This document shows, one piece after another, positions 25,019 to 34,876 of a stretch of 64,000 bases of DNA (within the stretch, counting starts at the first letter, position 1; the number at the start of each line of letters is the position of its first letter). This DNA is from a virus. The notes under the pieces were generated by a model, which had not been told where the DNA came from, did not search any database, and saw only the letters and a list, made by a program, of their open reading frames with translations. The translations under genes and the position numbers were made by a program. The stretch covers positions 1 through 64,000 of IMG/VR virus record IMGVR_UViG_3300017527_000643, one strand, 5' to 3'.

Positions 25019-25936
25019 ATGAGTCCATTCTGGAAACCACCGTATAAGACGCGCAGAGCTAACAGGATTCTTACCTTTGCCGTCAAGCAAAACAACACGC
25101 TTCTTGAAGTGGGTGGTGAGGCTTGTTTTCTTTTACAAAGGAAAGCAAGATTAACTGCACCGTTCCAAAAGGAGTCTAGAAGGGTAAGCACAATAACAGA
25201 GACTGCTTCGTCGCACTCATATAGTATTGATCCAGACACTGGAATGCTCCGGTACTGTTTGTGGTCAGAGACAACTGATTTGTCAAGTACGTATCCAGAT
25301 ATTGGGACACTTACTGCGACTGTTCAGTCTTCTGGAGGAACCGCTGTTTGGGAAGCTGCCGTGGATAAGTACTCGTTTATTCCTGATAGGGATGAGTACA
25401 CGTTCGATATTTTCCAAGATGAAATAGATAGCGATGGGAATACCATTAACGATGCAGTTTATGTAGTGTTTAATACACCGCCGTTTACAGCAGACAACAG
25501 TGTTTACTTTAATTTTGGAAATATTAATCCATTGGTTAATTTTCCTGCAATGCAACCAGTCAGAGATAATGAAGAAGGATTTCAACGAAGCTTGTTTGGA
25601 TTTGAGCAGTGGTTAAACCCATTTCCAAAGATACGAAAGAAATTTGCACCTAATTCATTTCTCCTTGCGTTTCCAGGAGTTAAATCAGATTTTGAAATTA
25701 CGGAGAGCGGCCTTTTGCAAGAAACGCGTGCCGATTTTTGGACTGTTCCTCCTCCCTATAGTCCTGCAATTGTGGAGCACGATATAATTATTCGACCATC
25801 AACTACAGAGCGCTATCAAGTGGTAAACTATACCCCAATTTACATAGAACACATATTGGTTTCTCAACATTTCGACATGGTAGAACTAGATCCACGAAGT
25901 AGTATTTACGATGTTGAATACGATCCAGGGTGCTGA
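25019..25936 (+). CDS. Putative neck / head-tail joining protein
   Basis: 305 residues, ATG 25019 with a GGAAG site. It is beta-rich, with an opening basic stretch (PPYKTRRANRILTFAV), a middle jelly-like region, and a C-terminal part with VEHDIIIRPSTTERYQVVNY and IYIEHILVSQHFDMVEL. That last pattern is seen in phage proteins that sit between the head-completion and tail-terminator genes. Position directly upstream of the terminator-like gene and sheath supports a neck role. Confidence 0.6.
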   Translation: MSPFWKPPYKTRRANRILTFAVKQNNTLLEVGGEACFLLQRKARLTAPFQKESRRVSTITETASSHSYSIDPDTGMLRYCLWSETTDLSSTYPDIGTLTATVQSSGGTAVWEAAVDKYSFIPDRDEYTFDIFQDEIDSDGNTINDAVYVVFNTPPFTADNSVYFNFGNINPLVNFPAMQPVRDNEEGFQRSLFGFEQWLNPFPKIRKKFAPNSFLLAFPGVKSDFEITESGLLQETRADFWTVPPPYSPAIVEHDIIIRPSTTERYQVVNYTPIYIEHILVSQHFDMVELDPRSSIYDVEYDPGC

Positions 25937-25938
25937 TT

Positions 25939-26580
25939 ATGAGTCTAACTATGTGGTACAGAGGCATTCGGTTTATGAAGGACTTTATGTGTCAATACCT
26001 GAATTATATCTTTATTGCTAATGAAAAAGAAAGTTTGATCTTTACAGATGGGACAAAATCCATACAATTTTCCAGGACACCTGAAGCTGTAAAGCGGGCT
26101 TCTTGGGAATACCGCGTACTGCCTGCTGTGCTCGTTGGGAAAGTCACTGGTGGCCTACAGTACGTTTCATTTACTAAGGATTTACTGGACACAGCCAAGG
26201 CTGATGATACAGACCAAACGTATAGAGATGGTGGGGATTTTGACATAAACCTATCATTGGACGTTAGGGCTACTACAATAGAAGAACGGGATAATTTGAC
26301 AGATATTACAGGCATTTATTTGTCTCATCCAGATGCTAAAGATTACTTCTTAAGGCAGGGACTTCGCTTACCTGAAGCTCCTAAACTAGGGGCTGAATCA
26401 GAGGTTAAAGAGCCTACTATTGATTACCCTATTTATGCCAGGGAAATGAGTATAAGGATTCTTAGCCGTTGGCAAGAAGAAAGAGCCATGGAAGAACGGC
26501 TACTTAGCATTCTTTTAGATTTGGAGCTTTATGTCGAATATGATCCAAATACTGGAAGATCGACGGTCATTACTGAGTAA
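25939..26580 (+). CDS. Putative tail completion / sheath terminator protein
   Basis: 213 residues from ATG 25939; a GTG at 25930 overlaps the previous gene and lacks a site. Residues 1-150 are mixed alpha/beta with aromatic patches (YRGIRFMKDFMCQYLNYIF), and the C-terminal half has a helix (RWQEERAMEERLLSILLDLE) and a final strand. Its size and place, directly before the sheath and tube genes, are those of tail terminator proteins in contractile-tail phages. No sequence motif proves it. Confidence 0.6.
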   Translation: MSLTMWYRGIRFMKDFMCQYLNYIFIANEKESLIFTDGTKSIQFSRTPEAVKRASWEYRVLPAVLVGKVTGGLQYVSFTKDLLDTAKADDTDQTYRDGGDFDINLSLDVRATTIEERDNLTDITGIYLSHPDAKDYFLRQGLRLPEAPKLGAESEVKEPTIDYPIYAREMSIRILSRWQEERAMEERLLSILLDLELYVEYDPNTGRSTVITE

Positions 26581-26657
26581 ACAGGAGTTAAATTTAAAGA
26601 TAGCCTTTATGGTAACGTATGTTTTAGCTTATGCAGGATTAACTACGGAGAAACACA

Positions 26658-28022
26658 ATGGCAATAAGAATACCTGGGATCATTGTTAGGATAGTAAATG
26701 ATGCGGGGATTATCGCCCCACCACTTTTCCAGCGGTACCCTACGTACATCGGGGAAGGCGATCCCTATCGTGAAATCATCGATTCAAAACTAACCAGGGG
26801 AACTGGCGCTTGGGAAAATTTGCCAACAGTTACGACTGTTAATGAGATTGTGAGTGTTGGCGATCTTCCTGGAATTGCTAGTTACGTTGCGGGTACTGAT
26901 TATAGTTTAGTTGGAAATACGATTAATTGGAATGGTGCCGCAAGTGAGCCAACCGCAGGCGATTCTTACTATGTTACTTTTACTGAAACTCGCCCAGCAT
27001 CTGCCTACACACCAATGCTCTACTTGAACGAAAACCTTATTTATGCAGACCACGGAAACGGCACTAGGACAGATGGAACGATCAATGATGTGTCTGTTGC
27101 AGGCGCACTAGGGCTGAATGCTGGAGCTTTAGGTGTTATTATTGCTCAACTAAACTTGAGCGGCGCGGTAGACCCTGATAATCCAACGAATGCTGAACTT
27201 GAAACTGCGTTTATTGCTATGCGCGATGAACTGGATAAGGTTACAGACTATAAACTATTCTTAAACCCGATGTCTTCTGGAACCCTGAATACCACATCGG
27301 CTGCGAATATTTTCTTCAATCATGCTGTTTTGGCATCTCAGCCTGCTAATAAGCAAGAAAGAACTGTGATTGCTTCGCTTCCACAAGCCACAGGCTATCA
27401 GGCCGCTGCCACATTCGCTCAGAGCTACGCACACGAGCGTATGGTGGTCCCCGTTACCCCCGGTGCAATTAGCAGCGTTGTGGGCTACACAGGCACCTAT
27501 GATACGCGGTTCTATGCCGCTGCATTGGCTGGGAAGCTTTGCTCGGTAAGCATCGGGCGTGAGATCTCAGACGAGATTATTCCTAATGTGCTGTTTACTG
27601 ATAACTTCACTCCAGAAGAACTAAACTATCTGGTACAGCGTGGCGTCTCTCCTGCCAAGATTTCGGGCGAAGTTGTGCGTAATGTAATGGCGATTACCAC
27701 AGATACAACCAATGCGCTTACAGAATCCCTCGGCGTGCAGGACATTGCAGATTACGTGAAGAAGTACTGGAGGGAAGGGCTGTGGGCAGCGTTTAGGAAC
27801 GCGCCAATTACACAAACATTGGTTGGGCAGGTACAGGCTGCATCTACCAATATTTTGAATTCATTAGCAGGGGACGCAATTATAGCTGAATATAGAGACA
27901 TTTCGGTAGCACAAGATGTTGAAGAGCCACGGCAGTTGAATGTTACTGGCAAGATTAAACCCGCATTTGGCTTGCAGTGGATGGACGTAACGTTTACATT
28001 CGTGTTGTCATTTACTGCATAA
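26658..28022 (+). CDS. Tail sheath protein
   Basis: 454 residues after a GGAGAAAC site. The N-terminus is short and basic with PGIIVRIV. A variable domain (about 60-190) includes a GTDYSLVGNTINW Ig-like module. The conserved C-terminal half has the sheath signature: a Gly-Arg-x-Ile run (SIGREISDE), then LTESLGVQDIADYVKKYW, VGQVQAASTNILNSLAG, and a final domain with EEPRQLNVTGKIKPAFGLQWMD. Sheath subunits contract to drive the tube through the envelope. This gene, with the tube next to it, shows that the phage has a contractile tail. Confidence 0.9.
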   Translation: MAIRIPGIIVRIVNDAGIIAPPLFQRYPTYIGEGDPYREIIDSKLTRGTGAWENLPTVTTVNEIVSVGDLPGIASYVAGTDYSLVGNTINWNGAASEPTAGDSYYVTFTETRPASAYTPMLYLNENLIYADHGNGTRTDGTINDVSVAGALGLNAGALGVIIAQLNLSGAVDPDNPTNAELETAFIAMRDELDKVTDYKLFLNPMSSGTLNTTSAANIFFNHAVLASQPANKQERTVIASLPQATGYQAAATFAQSYAHERMVVPVTPGAISSVVGYTGTYDTRFYAAALAGKLCSVSIGREISDEIIPNVLFTDNFTPEELNYLVQRGVSPAKISGEVVRNVMAITTDTTNALTESLGVQDIADYVKKYWREGLWAAFRNAPITQTLVGQVQAASTNILNSLAGDAIIAEYRDISVAQDVEEPRQLNVTGKIKPAFGLQWMDVTFTFVLSFTA

Positions 28023-28032
28023 GAGGTGAAAC

Positions 28033-28548
28033 ATGCCTTATCCATACAATGCATTGCCCAATACCCAGCATAGCGTATTTTACTCATACGCTGTTACGGT
28101 GGGGTCTGGAGCACAAATAGGTTCTTTTGAAAAGTTCTCGTCTACGTTCTCCAGAACGGCAGAGCGTATTCGTGAAGTTTATTTTTCAAGAGGTGCCCAG
28201 ACTAAAGAAATCGTATGGGCTGGTACGGACATCCAGGTAAGTATTGACCACGTTGAGCTATACCAAACGTCCATCCTGCAGGCTCTGGGTTTTCAAATCT
28301 ATACAATTGAAGATCTGAACCAGACGTTGCATATTCACGAAATGATGTTTATCCCAAATAGCCCGGTTCAATCTTCCAATACGGAAGATCCTGGGAGTGC
28401 AAATACCGAATATCGACTGATCACTTATGAAGACTGTGTGGCGACCGCTGCAAGCAAAGAAATAAACATTGGGACTGCTAGGATTGTCGAATCCATGACA
28501 TTTGAGTGCAGAACTGTCACGGGGCAAAACTTACCAGTTCCTCCTTAA
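28033..28548 (+). CDS. Tail tube protein
   Basis: 171 residues, ATG 28033 after GAGGTG. Beta-rich with one helix, consistent with the tube fold: FYSYAVTVGSGAQIGSFEKF, then EIVWAGTDIQVSIDHVELY, and a C-terminal strand RIVESMTFECRTVTGQN. Size and place immediately after the sheath fit the inner tube protein. Hexameric rings of it form the channel for DNA. Confidence 0.85.
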   Translation: MPYPYNALPNTQHSVFYSYAVTVGSGAQIGSFEKFSSTFSRTAERIREVYFSRGAQTKEIVWAGTDIQVSIDHVELYQTSILQALGFQIYTIEDLNQTLHIHEMMFIPNSPVQSSNTEDPGSANTEYRLITYEDCVATAASKEINIGTARIVESMTFECRTVTGQNLPVPP

Positions 28549-28591
28549 TGTTTATAGTTTATAGTTTATCGAAACGAAAAGGAACGCAGCT

Positions 28592-29092
28592 ATGACAACG
28601 AAGCCTATTCCCCCTTCCGATATTACTAATTTGCCACCGCAAGACATTGGCCAAATAGAGCATAATTCTGAGTTTTATGCTTTTGAGCAATTGTTCTTTA
28701 TGGGATATGCGGAATCTGAGCCAATCGTAATATATAAAGACGATAAGCACGAATTTATTGTTAAATTCAGAACGCTCACCCCAAATGAATTGCGCGATGT
28801 TATCGAATCGGCGCATAAATTTGAGACGGTTGGTGCACAGGCGATCACCGAAAAATTGGAAACATTAGCACGAGTTATCGTTACAATTAACCATACACCA
28901 CTCGTACTTACACAAAAAGAGCAACAGGAATATTATGATAAACATAATGAACACCCAGCATCATTGACTATGGCACGCATCATTCTGCACGAAAAGATAA
29001 AGTCAATGGAAATCATTGAGATCATGTACGATAAGTATATGGATTTTCAGATAAAAATAAATGAAATGTTTGAGGAGGCAAAAAAAAAATAG
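28592..29092 (+). CDS. Tail assembly chaperone, short (0-frame) product
   Basis: 166 residues, ATG 28592 with AAAGGAACG. It is helical and acidic with a long central helix region and a C-terminal Glu/Lys helix (MFEEAKKK). It lies between tube and tape measure, the standard place of the gpG/gpGT type chaperones that wrap the tape measure during tail assembly. The gene ends GAGGAGGC, ten A (29080-29089), then TAG at 29090-29092, which is the hallmark of a programmed frameshift site. The leader contains CGAAACGAAAAGG at 28570-28582. Confidence 0.82.
   Translation: MTTKPIPPSDITNLPPQDIGQIEHNSEFYAFEQLFFMGYAESEPIVIYKDDKHEFIVKFRTLTPNELRDVIESAHKFETVGAQAITEKLETLARVIVTINHTPLVLTQKEQQEYYDKHNEHPASLTMARIILHEKIKSMEIIEIMYDKYMDFQIKINEMFEEAKKK
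29080..29089 (+). promoter_or_regulatory. A10 slippery site for -1 frameshift
   Basis: Ten A preceded by a Shine-Dalgarno-like GAGGAGG (29072-29078) and followed at once by the 0-frame TAG. The -1 frame is open from here through 29559 without a stop. Both features are known stimulators of -1 slippage. Slippage one base back converts the stop into ATA-GAA and fuses the two products. Confidence 0.8.
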
Positions 29093-29559
29093 AAACGAGC
29101 GGCTTCTTCAATCTTAATTTAGAGATAATGACACAATTCAAAGTTCTCCCTACCGATCCACGATTTCAGTCCTTAAACCTTTTCCAAAAACTTGTGTTAG
29201 CATCTGCCTTACGTAAAGATTTTACTAGCAAGGTAGAGATCGGAAAAGGCATATTTGATAAAGCTTTACTATATATAAACCCTGAAGTATGGTTGAAAGA
29301 AAAGGCAATTCAAGGAGAATTACCCCCAGGTAAATATGATAAGGTGAACTCAGAATTTAAAAACATACAGGCGTATGGACGGGCTACTGGTGAAATGCCT
29401 GAAGATACTATGATAGCCAAGGCACTCAAGCAGGCATTAGCTATGAAGGGAAAAGTGTCCCCTAACGATAGGTTAGTTTTGCGTGGGGATCTTGACAATC
29501 TTCAGGAATTCAAGGGTGCACCCCTCCCAACGCACCCTACTTCCTCTGACGAATTGTGA
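29089..29559 (+). CDS. Tail assembly chaperone, -1 frame extension
   Basis: The -1 frame reads on from the A10 slippery site as ATA GAA ACG AGC and stays open to TGA at 29557-29559, about 156 codons. A stand-alone ATG exists at 29128 but has no ribosome binding site nearby, so this part is probably made only by frameshift, giving a fusion of about 320 residues. It is helical and basic-acidic mixed, ending in a Pro/Thr-rich tail (LPTHPTSSDEL). This matches the gpT half of gpGT, which binds the tail tube or tape measure. Confidence 0.75.
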   Translation: METSGFFNLNLEIMTQFKVLPTDPRFQSLNLFQKLVLASALRKDFTSKVEIGKGIFDKALLYINPEVWLKEKAIQGELPPGKYDKVNSEFKNIQAYGRATGEMPEDTMIAKALKQALAMKGKVSPNDRLVLRGDLDNLQEFKGAPLPTHPTSSDEL

Positions 29560-29566
29560 TAATATA

Positions 29567-31897
29567 ATGGCAGATTCCTTTGATCCAAGTGCAGTAAGCA
29601 GCATGGAAGCCTCCATGGCGAAAATGGCTACCAGTTCAGCAACTGTAGCTGACGCCATGCAAGGAATGCAAACTTCGATGGGTGGGATGCGTGAGTATAT
29701 GGAGACGGTTAATACTTCTAGTGATAGTTTGGATGCTGCTTTAAAAGAAATTGTAACAACTGTAAATTATATGGCAAGGGGGATAGATGAAGTTGCAGAT
29801 AGTGTAAAAGAGTCAACGACTAACATGCAAAAATTTAACAAAGAGACAAAATCCGCAGCAAAAAACGCTGGTATGATATCTAAATTTTATGCAAAGATGA
29901 AAAAAGATATTAAAGGTCTACCAAAAAGCACGGCGAGTTTTGCTAAAAGTTCGGCTGCTCAAGTTACTGGAATGAGTATTGGGTTAGGAACTATTGTTAC
30001 TTTACTATTAAAAGCCGCCAACAACATGCGTATGCTTAGCGGAATGACACGCCAAGCTTCTGCGCATTTTGAAGGAGGGCAGAAACAAATCGGTTCAGCT
30101 AGGGCAGCGGTAATGCAACTTCGTCGTGGGTTTGCTGCAACTTATGAAGAAGCTGGTGGGGTTGTAAGTTCTTTGGCTCAGATGGGAATGAGTGCAAAAG
30201 AGATAGAAGGAACGCATTTCAAGAAAAAAACATGGATTGAAGGCCCCGTGGCGATGACGGAAGAACTGAAGAGATTGTCGAAGAGTGAATATAACGCATT
30301 TAAGGATGTTGGTCGATTACAACGAGATTTATCTGATAACCAAACTACTATGACAGATGAAGAATTTGAACATAAAAAAGGACTAATGAAAGAACGCATG
30401 TGGGATCAGGAATACTCAAGCCAACGACAAATGAGAATTATTAAAGACCAAAAGGAAGCAAGCATAGCAGCACACGAGGCTTCGGAAAAGACGAGAAGAA
30501 GAGAATATAAGACTACATACGGTGCTGCACAAGAATTATACGCCATTGAAAAAGCATTTGGAGTAAAAGTGCAGCAGAGCGGTATGTTTGTTAAGCAGAT
30601 GGAGCAGGATTATGGAAAAGCAAATGATGAAGCAAGGAAGATGTTAGGGGCTGCGATAGCAACAGCCACCCAAATAGACAATATTGGTGTAGATGAGCTT
30701 CTGTCAGATTGGCAGAAAATGATTAATTCAGCACAGACGTACAAAACAGACGTAAATGGTATCCTTGCTTTGTACAATACTATGATGAGAAAAGAAGCAC
30801 AGATGGGATTGAAGGGTGTTCCAGTTGGCGTGCGTAAAGATATCGCAGCAACAGTGACTTCCTGGAAAGCCTCTATGGATCTAGGTATGAAGGCACGATT
30901 AGGAAAGGGTGCTACGCCAGCAGAGCGTGCGCTTGAATTTGAAAATATAGATTATGGAGAACAACTATCGCGTGCCATGAACTTCCTGCGTGAAATTGTT
31001 CCTGAAGGTATTGAAGGCGGCACAGCAGCAGAAAAATCAAGAGCTAAGATAAAAGTTCGTAAAATGGCAGAGAAGATGGAATTTCCCCCAGATGTACAGA
31101 AGCACCTTGCTGATGCTGTTGTGGAAGGAAAAATAACTTCTGAAGAAACAAAAAAGATGAATGCGCAATATGAGGCAGAAAGAGACGCAGTAGCAAAAAA
31201 TGAAAAGATATGGAATGAGCAGCGGGGGAAGTTGATTGAACACGCAGGAAAAACTGCTACAAAGTTATTAACAATTCAACAATTGCTAGAAAGAAAAGCA
31301 GCAGATTTTGCTGCTAACTATTTACAACCTATAGTGAACTGGTTATCTGAGATATGGGGCGCAGTTTCTAAACTTTGGGAAGACCCCGAGCAGAAGCTAG
31401 AGAGAAAAGCTATGGAGGAATTGACAAAAACTATGTCCCCTGCACAGGCTAGTTATTACCTGACAGATGTAATGAAAAAACATGGAGGAAAAGGTGGGGC
31501 ACTAGAACCAAAGGAATTTGCAGGAGCTACCGGTTTTGATTTGATACATTCTTACGCTCAGCAGCAAGGGGAAGGTACTTTGGGGACTGGTATGGCTACG
31601 ATTGGCGGATTGGCTAAGTGGGTGACCGGTAGCGCGGAAGAAGAAAGAGAAAAATACAGAGTAGCAGCAACATATGCTTCGGCTACTCGGCGTTCTAAAG
31701 AGCTAGCAGCAGACCCTGATTGGGGTCCAAAGTATGCGTCAGCACGAAAACAAAGTGGAAAAGCGGCTGCAAAGGTTTTTAATGATTATCTAGATCACAT
31801 AAGCGGAAAAAAGACACCAAGCGCCGAAATGCGTATACCGGGTGGTGACGGTGAAAATCTTGCTGGAGAAAGAACACCGGTTGGATCTAAACTTTAA
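29567..31897 (+). CDS. Tape measure protein
   Basis: 776 residues from ATG 29567, seven bases after the chaperone stop, with no clear ribosome site, so coupled translation is likely. An upstream in-frame start (29483) lies inside the chaperone frame. The protein is almost all helical: N-terminal Met/Ser-rich coiled coil (1-125), a hydrophobic patch (GMSIGLGTIVTLLLKAA, about 135-155), then long helices with Lys/Glu/Ala and a C-terminal linker. At about 0.15 nm per residue the length predicts a tail near 115 nm. It sets tail length and travels through the tube with the DNA. Confidence 0.8.
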   Translation: MADSFDPSAVSSMEASMAKMATSSATVADAMQGMQTSMGGMREYMETVNTSSDSLDAALKEIVTTVNYMARGIDEVADSVKESTTNMQKFNKETKSAAKNAGMISKFYAKMKKDIKGLPKSTASFAKSSAAQVTGMSIGLGTIVTLLLKAANNMRMLSGMTRQASAHFEGGQKQIGSARAAVMQLRRGFAATYEEAGGVVSSLAQMGMSAKEIEGTHFKKKTWIEGPVAMTEELKRLSKSEYNAFKDVGRLQRDLSDNQTTMTDEEFEHKKGLMKERMWDQEYSSQRQMRIIKDQKEASIAAHEASEKTRRREYKTTYGAAQELYAIEKAFGVKVQQSGMFVKQMEQDYGKANDEARKMLGAAIATATQIDNIGVDELLSDWQKMINSAQTYKTDVNGILALYNTMMRKEAQMGLKGVPVGVRKDIAATVTSWKASMDLGMKARLGKGATPAERALEFENIDYGEQLSRAMNFLREIVPEGIEGGTAAEKSRAKIKVRKMAEKMEFPPDVQKHLADAVVEGKITSEETKKMNAQYEAERDAVAKNEKIWNEQRGKLIEHAGKTATKLLTIQQLLERKAADFAANYLQPIVNWLSEIWGAVSKLWEDPEQKLERKAMEELTKTMSPAQASYYLTDVMKKHGGKGGALEPKEFAGATGFDLIHSYAQQQGEGTLGTGMATIGGLAKWVTGSAEEEREKYRVAATYASATRRSKELAADPDWGPKYASARKQSGKAAAKVFNDYLDHISGKKTPSAEMRIPGGDGENLAGERTPVGSKL

Positions 31898-31911
31898 CGT
31901 AGGTAAATCCC

Positions 31912-32685
31912 ATGGGAAAAAATAGTGCACTAGAGATTTCAAAGAAATTTGTAGACTTTCTGACGCCTGATGCGCAGGCCGAAAAACTCATATTTAGAAG
32001 ATACCCCGGCGAAATTCTCCAAGCTGCTGCAGCGTATGGAGAACCCATTAATGAAAAGCAGATCGACAAAATCATATTGAAGATCAATCCTCGAAACATA
32101 GGTTTTACAAAAGCCAAAGTTATCCAAAAAGTACAGACAAGTGCACCTGACCGTTTTATTGTGTTTGATTGGGGTCATGAACTTACGGTAATAAATATAG
32201 AGGGCGTTACTGGAAATTTGCTTCCTGACTCACTTACAAAAGGCGTCTTAGACCCTGTTGCTGATGCTACTATGGAATCGCTAGCATGGTCGCCTAACAC
32301 GCAACAAAATCTTCGAGGGAATGAAGGCTGGAAAAGTTTCCAAAATGTTAGTTCCCAGATGAACTCTATATTTAATGATGTTACTTTGGGCACAATGACA
32401 TACAGTGAGTTACTAGAATTATCTCCGAAATATAAAACGTTCAAGAAACTAGAAAAGATATATGACGATGCAGACGCAGATGATGATATCATTACTTTAG
32501 AATTGGGAAATGATATCTACAGAGGGTTTTTTGAGCAATTCAATTTTTCAATTTCGGCTGAATCTCCATGGAGTTGGACTTACAGTCTTGTTTTTGTAAT
32601 ACTTTCTAATCTTTCAGAAAAAGTTAAGAAGCTAGATCCTGCGCATACAGATAAAGATAATACTAACAAATTTACAAACAGTTAG
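31912..32685 (+). CDS. Baseplate or tail-tip protein
   Basis: 257 residues, ATG 31912 after an AGGTAAATCCC leader. Residues about 50-100 carry KINPRNIGFTKAKVIQKVQT followed by FIVFDWGHELTVINIEGVTG, a pattern found in baseplate proteins of several large phages, often beside hub genes. The C-terminal half has an acidic patch (YDDADADDD) and ends with a beta segment. It is directly before the large hub-like gene and fits a baseplate hub accessory or distal tail protein. Confidence 0.65.
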   Translation: MGKNSALEISKKFVDFLTPDAQAEKLIFRRYPGEILQAAAAYGEPINEKQIDKIILKINPRNIGFTKAKVIQKVQTSAPDRFIVFDWGHELTVINIEGVTGNLLPDSLTKGVLDPVADATMESLAWSPNTQQNLRGNEGWKSFQNVSSQMNSIFNDVTLGTMTYSELLELSPKYKTFKKLEKIYDDADADDDIITLELGNDIYRGFFEQFNFSISAESPWSWTYSLVFVILSNLSEKVKKLDPAHTDKDNTNKFTNS

Positions 32686-32692
32686 AGATAAG

Positions 32693-34840
32693 ATGCCAAT
32701 AAAAATCGATACAAATGATCTTATAGCTAAGGCACTTGTCCAGGAATTATATTCCAAACCGGATAAAGAAGATCAGGTGCTGGCGACTAACGCGTTGGAC
32801 AAAAGCGAAATTGTAAAATTTATGGAAGCGTATCCGCTAAAATCATCCCACGTAGACAATAATTTATTAGCTGTGGTACCACAAGATGTGTATCATCCAG
32901 AAATTACAATAGCTATTGATTTTACGCATCAATTTGTACAAAGTACAAAAGCTATTAAAGGGAAGCGCCCATTAGACCCTCGGTTTTTTGCAAAATTTGC
33001 GGATAAGCTATTTGTATTTACAAAAAGATACTTTGATTATGTGATGTCTGTTGGAGATCGTGTAGATTTTGTAGCTGATATTACTAAAGATTATGAGTTT
33101 TCTTCGCACAATGAAGAGGACATGAACCTTTTTGTGAATCGTATCATTAACTATTTCCTAACGAACGTAAGTGTAAGTAAAGCACGTAAAGAGATAGGGA
33201 ACGCATCTCTTACATTCAAGGATATAAAAAATCCACTAAAAGATGGTAAAGGCAACTACAGAATATTTTTTGATGGAGCATTTAGGATATTCAATCAATT
33301 ATTAGCGCCTATGCTTCCAATTGTTATTTGGGGAAGGGGTCGTTTGTATAAGAACTGGTATTTTCCAATCTTTGATGGATTCATTGTTTCAACTTCCCCT
33401 ACTGATTCTAATGGGTTTGTTGAGTACCAGATTTCTTGCAAGGACGTGCTTGAGTTAGCAAGAATAAGTGTGGAGATGATTAACCCTGCCATTCAGCAAG
33501 AAGCTGAAGATAAAAAAATAGATGCGATCAATCTTTTAAGTAAGCCGTTTTATGGGCATGACCACTTTACTATAGTTGACCGCATGTTCAGAGGCGGTAA
33601 GCTAGTCTATGATCCTTCAGCACGCGCAAATCAAATTCAAGAAAAATTCAATGTAGATATAACCAGAAAGCCTACCCTTACAGATGCTCCCGCTATTCCT
33701 AAAGTACATGACCCAGAGCATGCCCCAATAGAAGAGGAAGGCTTACCATTAACTGCATTAGGTAGATTCGATCCGGTTGATGGGGATGATTTTAAACTGA
33801 AGGAGGGTTTAGACGAAATTGGCGTGTATAAAGATCAGTTTACTGACAAATATAGATTAGATTATGTTTCTCATCAACGCGTGCGCAAACTCATTACATG
33901 GGGAGATAAAATGACTCCCTATAGAGTGTGGACGCTCCAATCCCCAGACTTATTTACATCTACCTTTGCTACACGATTAGATGTAATAAATGAAGTTGCA
34001 GGCAAAGTTTATTATGATTTTTTTGTTGATGGATGCGGGAATGTTCATTATCATCCAATGCGGTTAACCAATGACTTTCTAATGAACAATGCAACAACTT
34101 ATGATCCATCATCTCCCAATAATAAAAAATTTGTTCCACGTTCATTTCCTCATTCCCAAGTAATTACTCCTGAAGAAACTTTTTCTGTGAATAGTGCATT
34201 AAATATTGAAGAATTGGTTACCTTTTTGCGCGTGACTGGTGTAGATGAAGTAATAGGCTCTACCGCTCCAGAACTTTTAACTTTATATGGAAGCGCTAGA
34301 GATAAACGAATGATATCCAAGTATGGATATCGTAGAAAAGAAATTAATAATACACTCTTCAATATCAATCAGAATATCGCTAAGAAGATAACATTTTTGG
34401 ACGTAGCAGCTATGGTAATGATGCAGTTTGCTAACGCTGAGTTGTATACTCGTCAGCAGGTTATTGCTTTTCGACCAGAACTGGAACTGGCATCACCGGT
34501 AATTTTTAGTGAAGATAACAATGTATTTTATATAAATTCTATAGAGCATAATTTCGTGGTTGGTGGGGATGCTACGACCAACATCAATGGCAGTTTTGGA
34601 AGAAGAGATTTGGAATTGCCACCAGATTTGAATAGTTTACTAGTGGCAACACAAACCGTGTACGATCTTAAGGGATTCGAACCAGCAGAATTTTGGAGCA
34701 AACTAAAAATTGATGATTGGAAAAATTATTTAGATGCAACCCAAGATACTATTGAAGAACTAGAATTAATGGAATTTCTGGATAATACTTATGGATCTTC
34801 GGACGTAAGTGGGCCGGTTGATGACGATGAGTGGCTTTGA
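32693..34840 (+). CDS. Baseplate hub protein (gp27/gpD-like)
   Basis: 715 residues, start at ATG 32693, seven bases after the previous stop. The N-terminal half shows beta segments with a barrel-like core (about 195-265), including WGRGRLYKNWYFPIFDGFI and a following ISCKDVLELARIS, as in tail-hub proteins that form the ring under the tube. The C-terminal half has further beta domains and an acidic end. Length and position, between tail-tip and spike genes, fit the hub. Inference from layout; no catalytic motif is visible. Confidence 0.7.
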   Translation: MPIKIDTNDLIAKALVQELYSKPDKEDQVLATNALDKSEIVKFMEAYPLKSSHVDNNLLAVVPQDVYHPEITIAIDFTHQFVQSTKAIKGKRPLDPRFFAKFADKLFVFTKRYFDYVMSVGDRVDFVADITKDYEFSSHNEEDMNLFVNRIINYFLTNVSVSKARKEIGNASLTFKDIKNPLKDGKGNYRIFFDGAFRIFNQLLAPMLPIVIWGRGRLYKNWYFPIFDGFIVSTSPTDSNGFVEYQISCKDVLELARISVEMINPAIQQEAEDKKIDAINLLSKPFYGHDHFTIVDRMFRGGKLVYDPSARANQIQEKFNVDITRKPTLTDAPAIPKVHDPEHAPIEEEGLPLTALGRFDPVDGDDFKLKEGLDEIGVYKDQFTDKYRLDYVSHQRVRKLITWGDKMTPYRVWTLQSPDLFTSTFATRLDVINEVAGKVYYDFFVDGCGNVHYHPMRLTNDFLMNNATTYDPSSPNNKKFVPRSFPHSQVITPEETFSVNSALNIEELVTFLRVTGVDEVIGSTAPELLTLYGSARDKRMISKYGYRRKEINNTLFNINQNIAKKITFLDVAAMVMMQFANAELYTRQQVIAFRPELELASPVIFSEDNNVFYINSIEHNFVVGGDATTNINGSFGRRDLELPPDLNSLLVATQTVYDLKGFEPAEFWSKLKIDDWKNYLDATQDTIEELELMEFLDNTYGSSDVSGPVDDDEWL

Positions 34841-34876
34841 TTAGTATTTTTGGTATTGTTTCTTTAGAGGATTACC

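Noticed and set aside
29128-29559. Independent gene starting at ATG 29128
   Set aside because: No ribosome site upstream, and the frame is open back to the A10 slippery site; treated as a frameshift extension.
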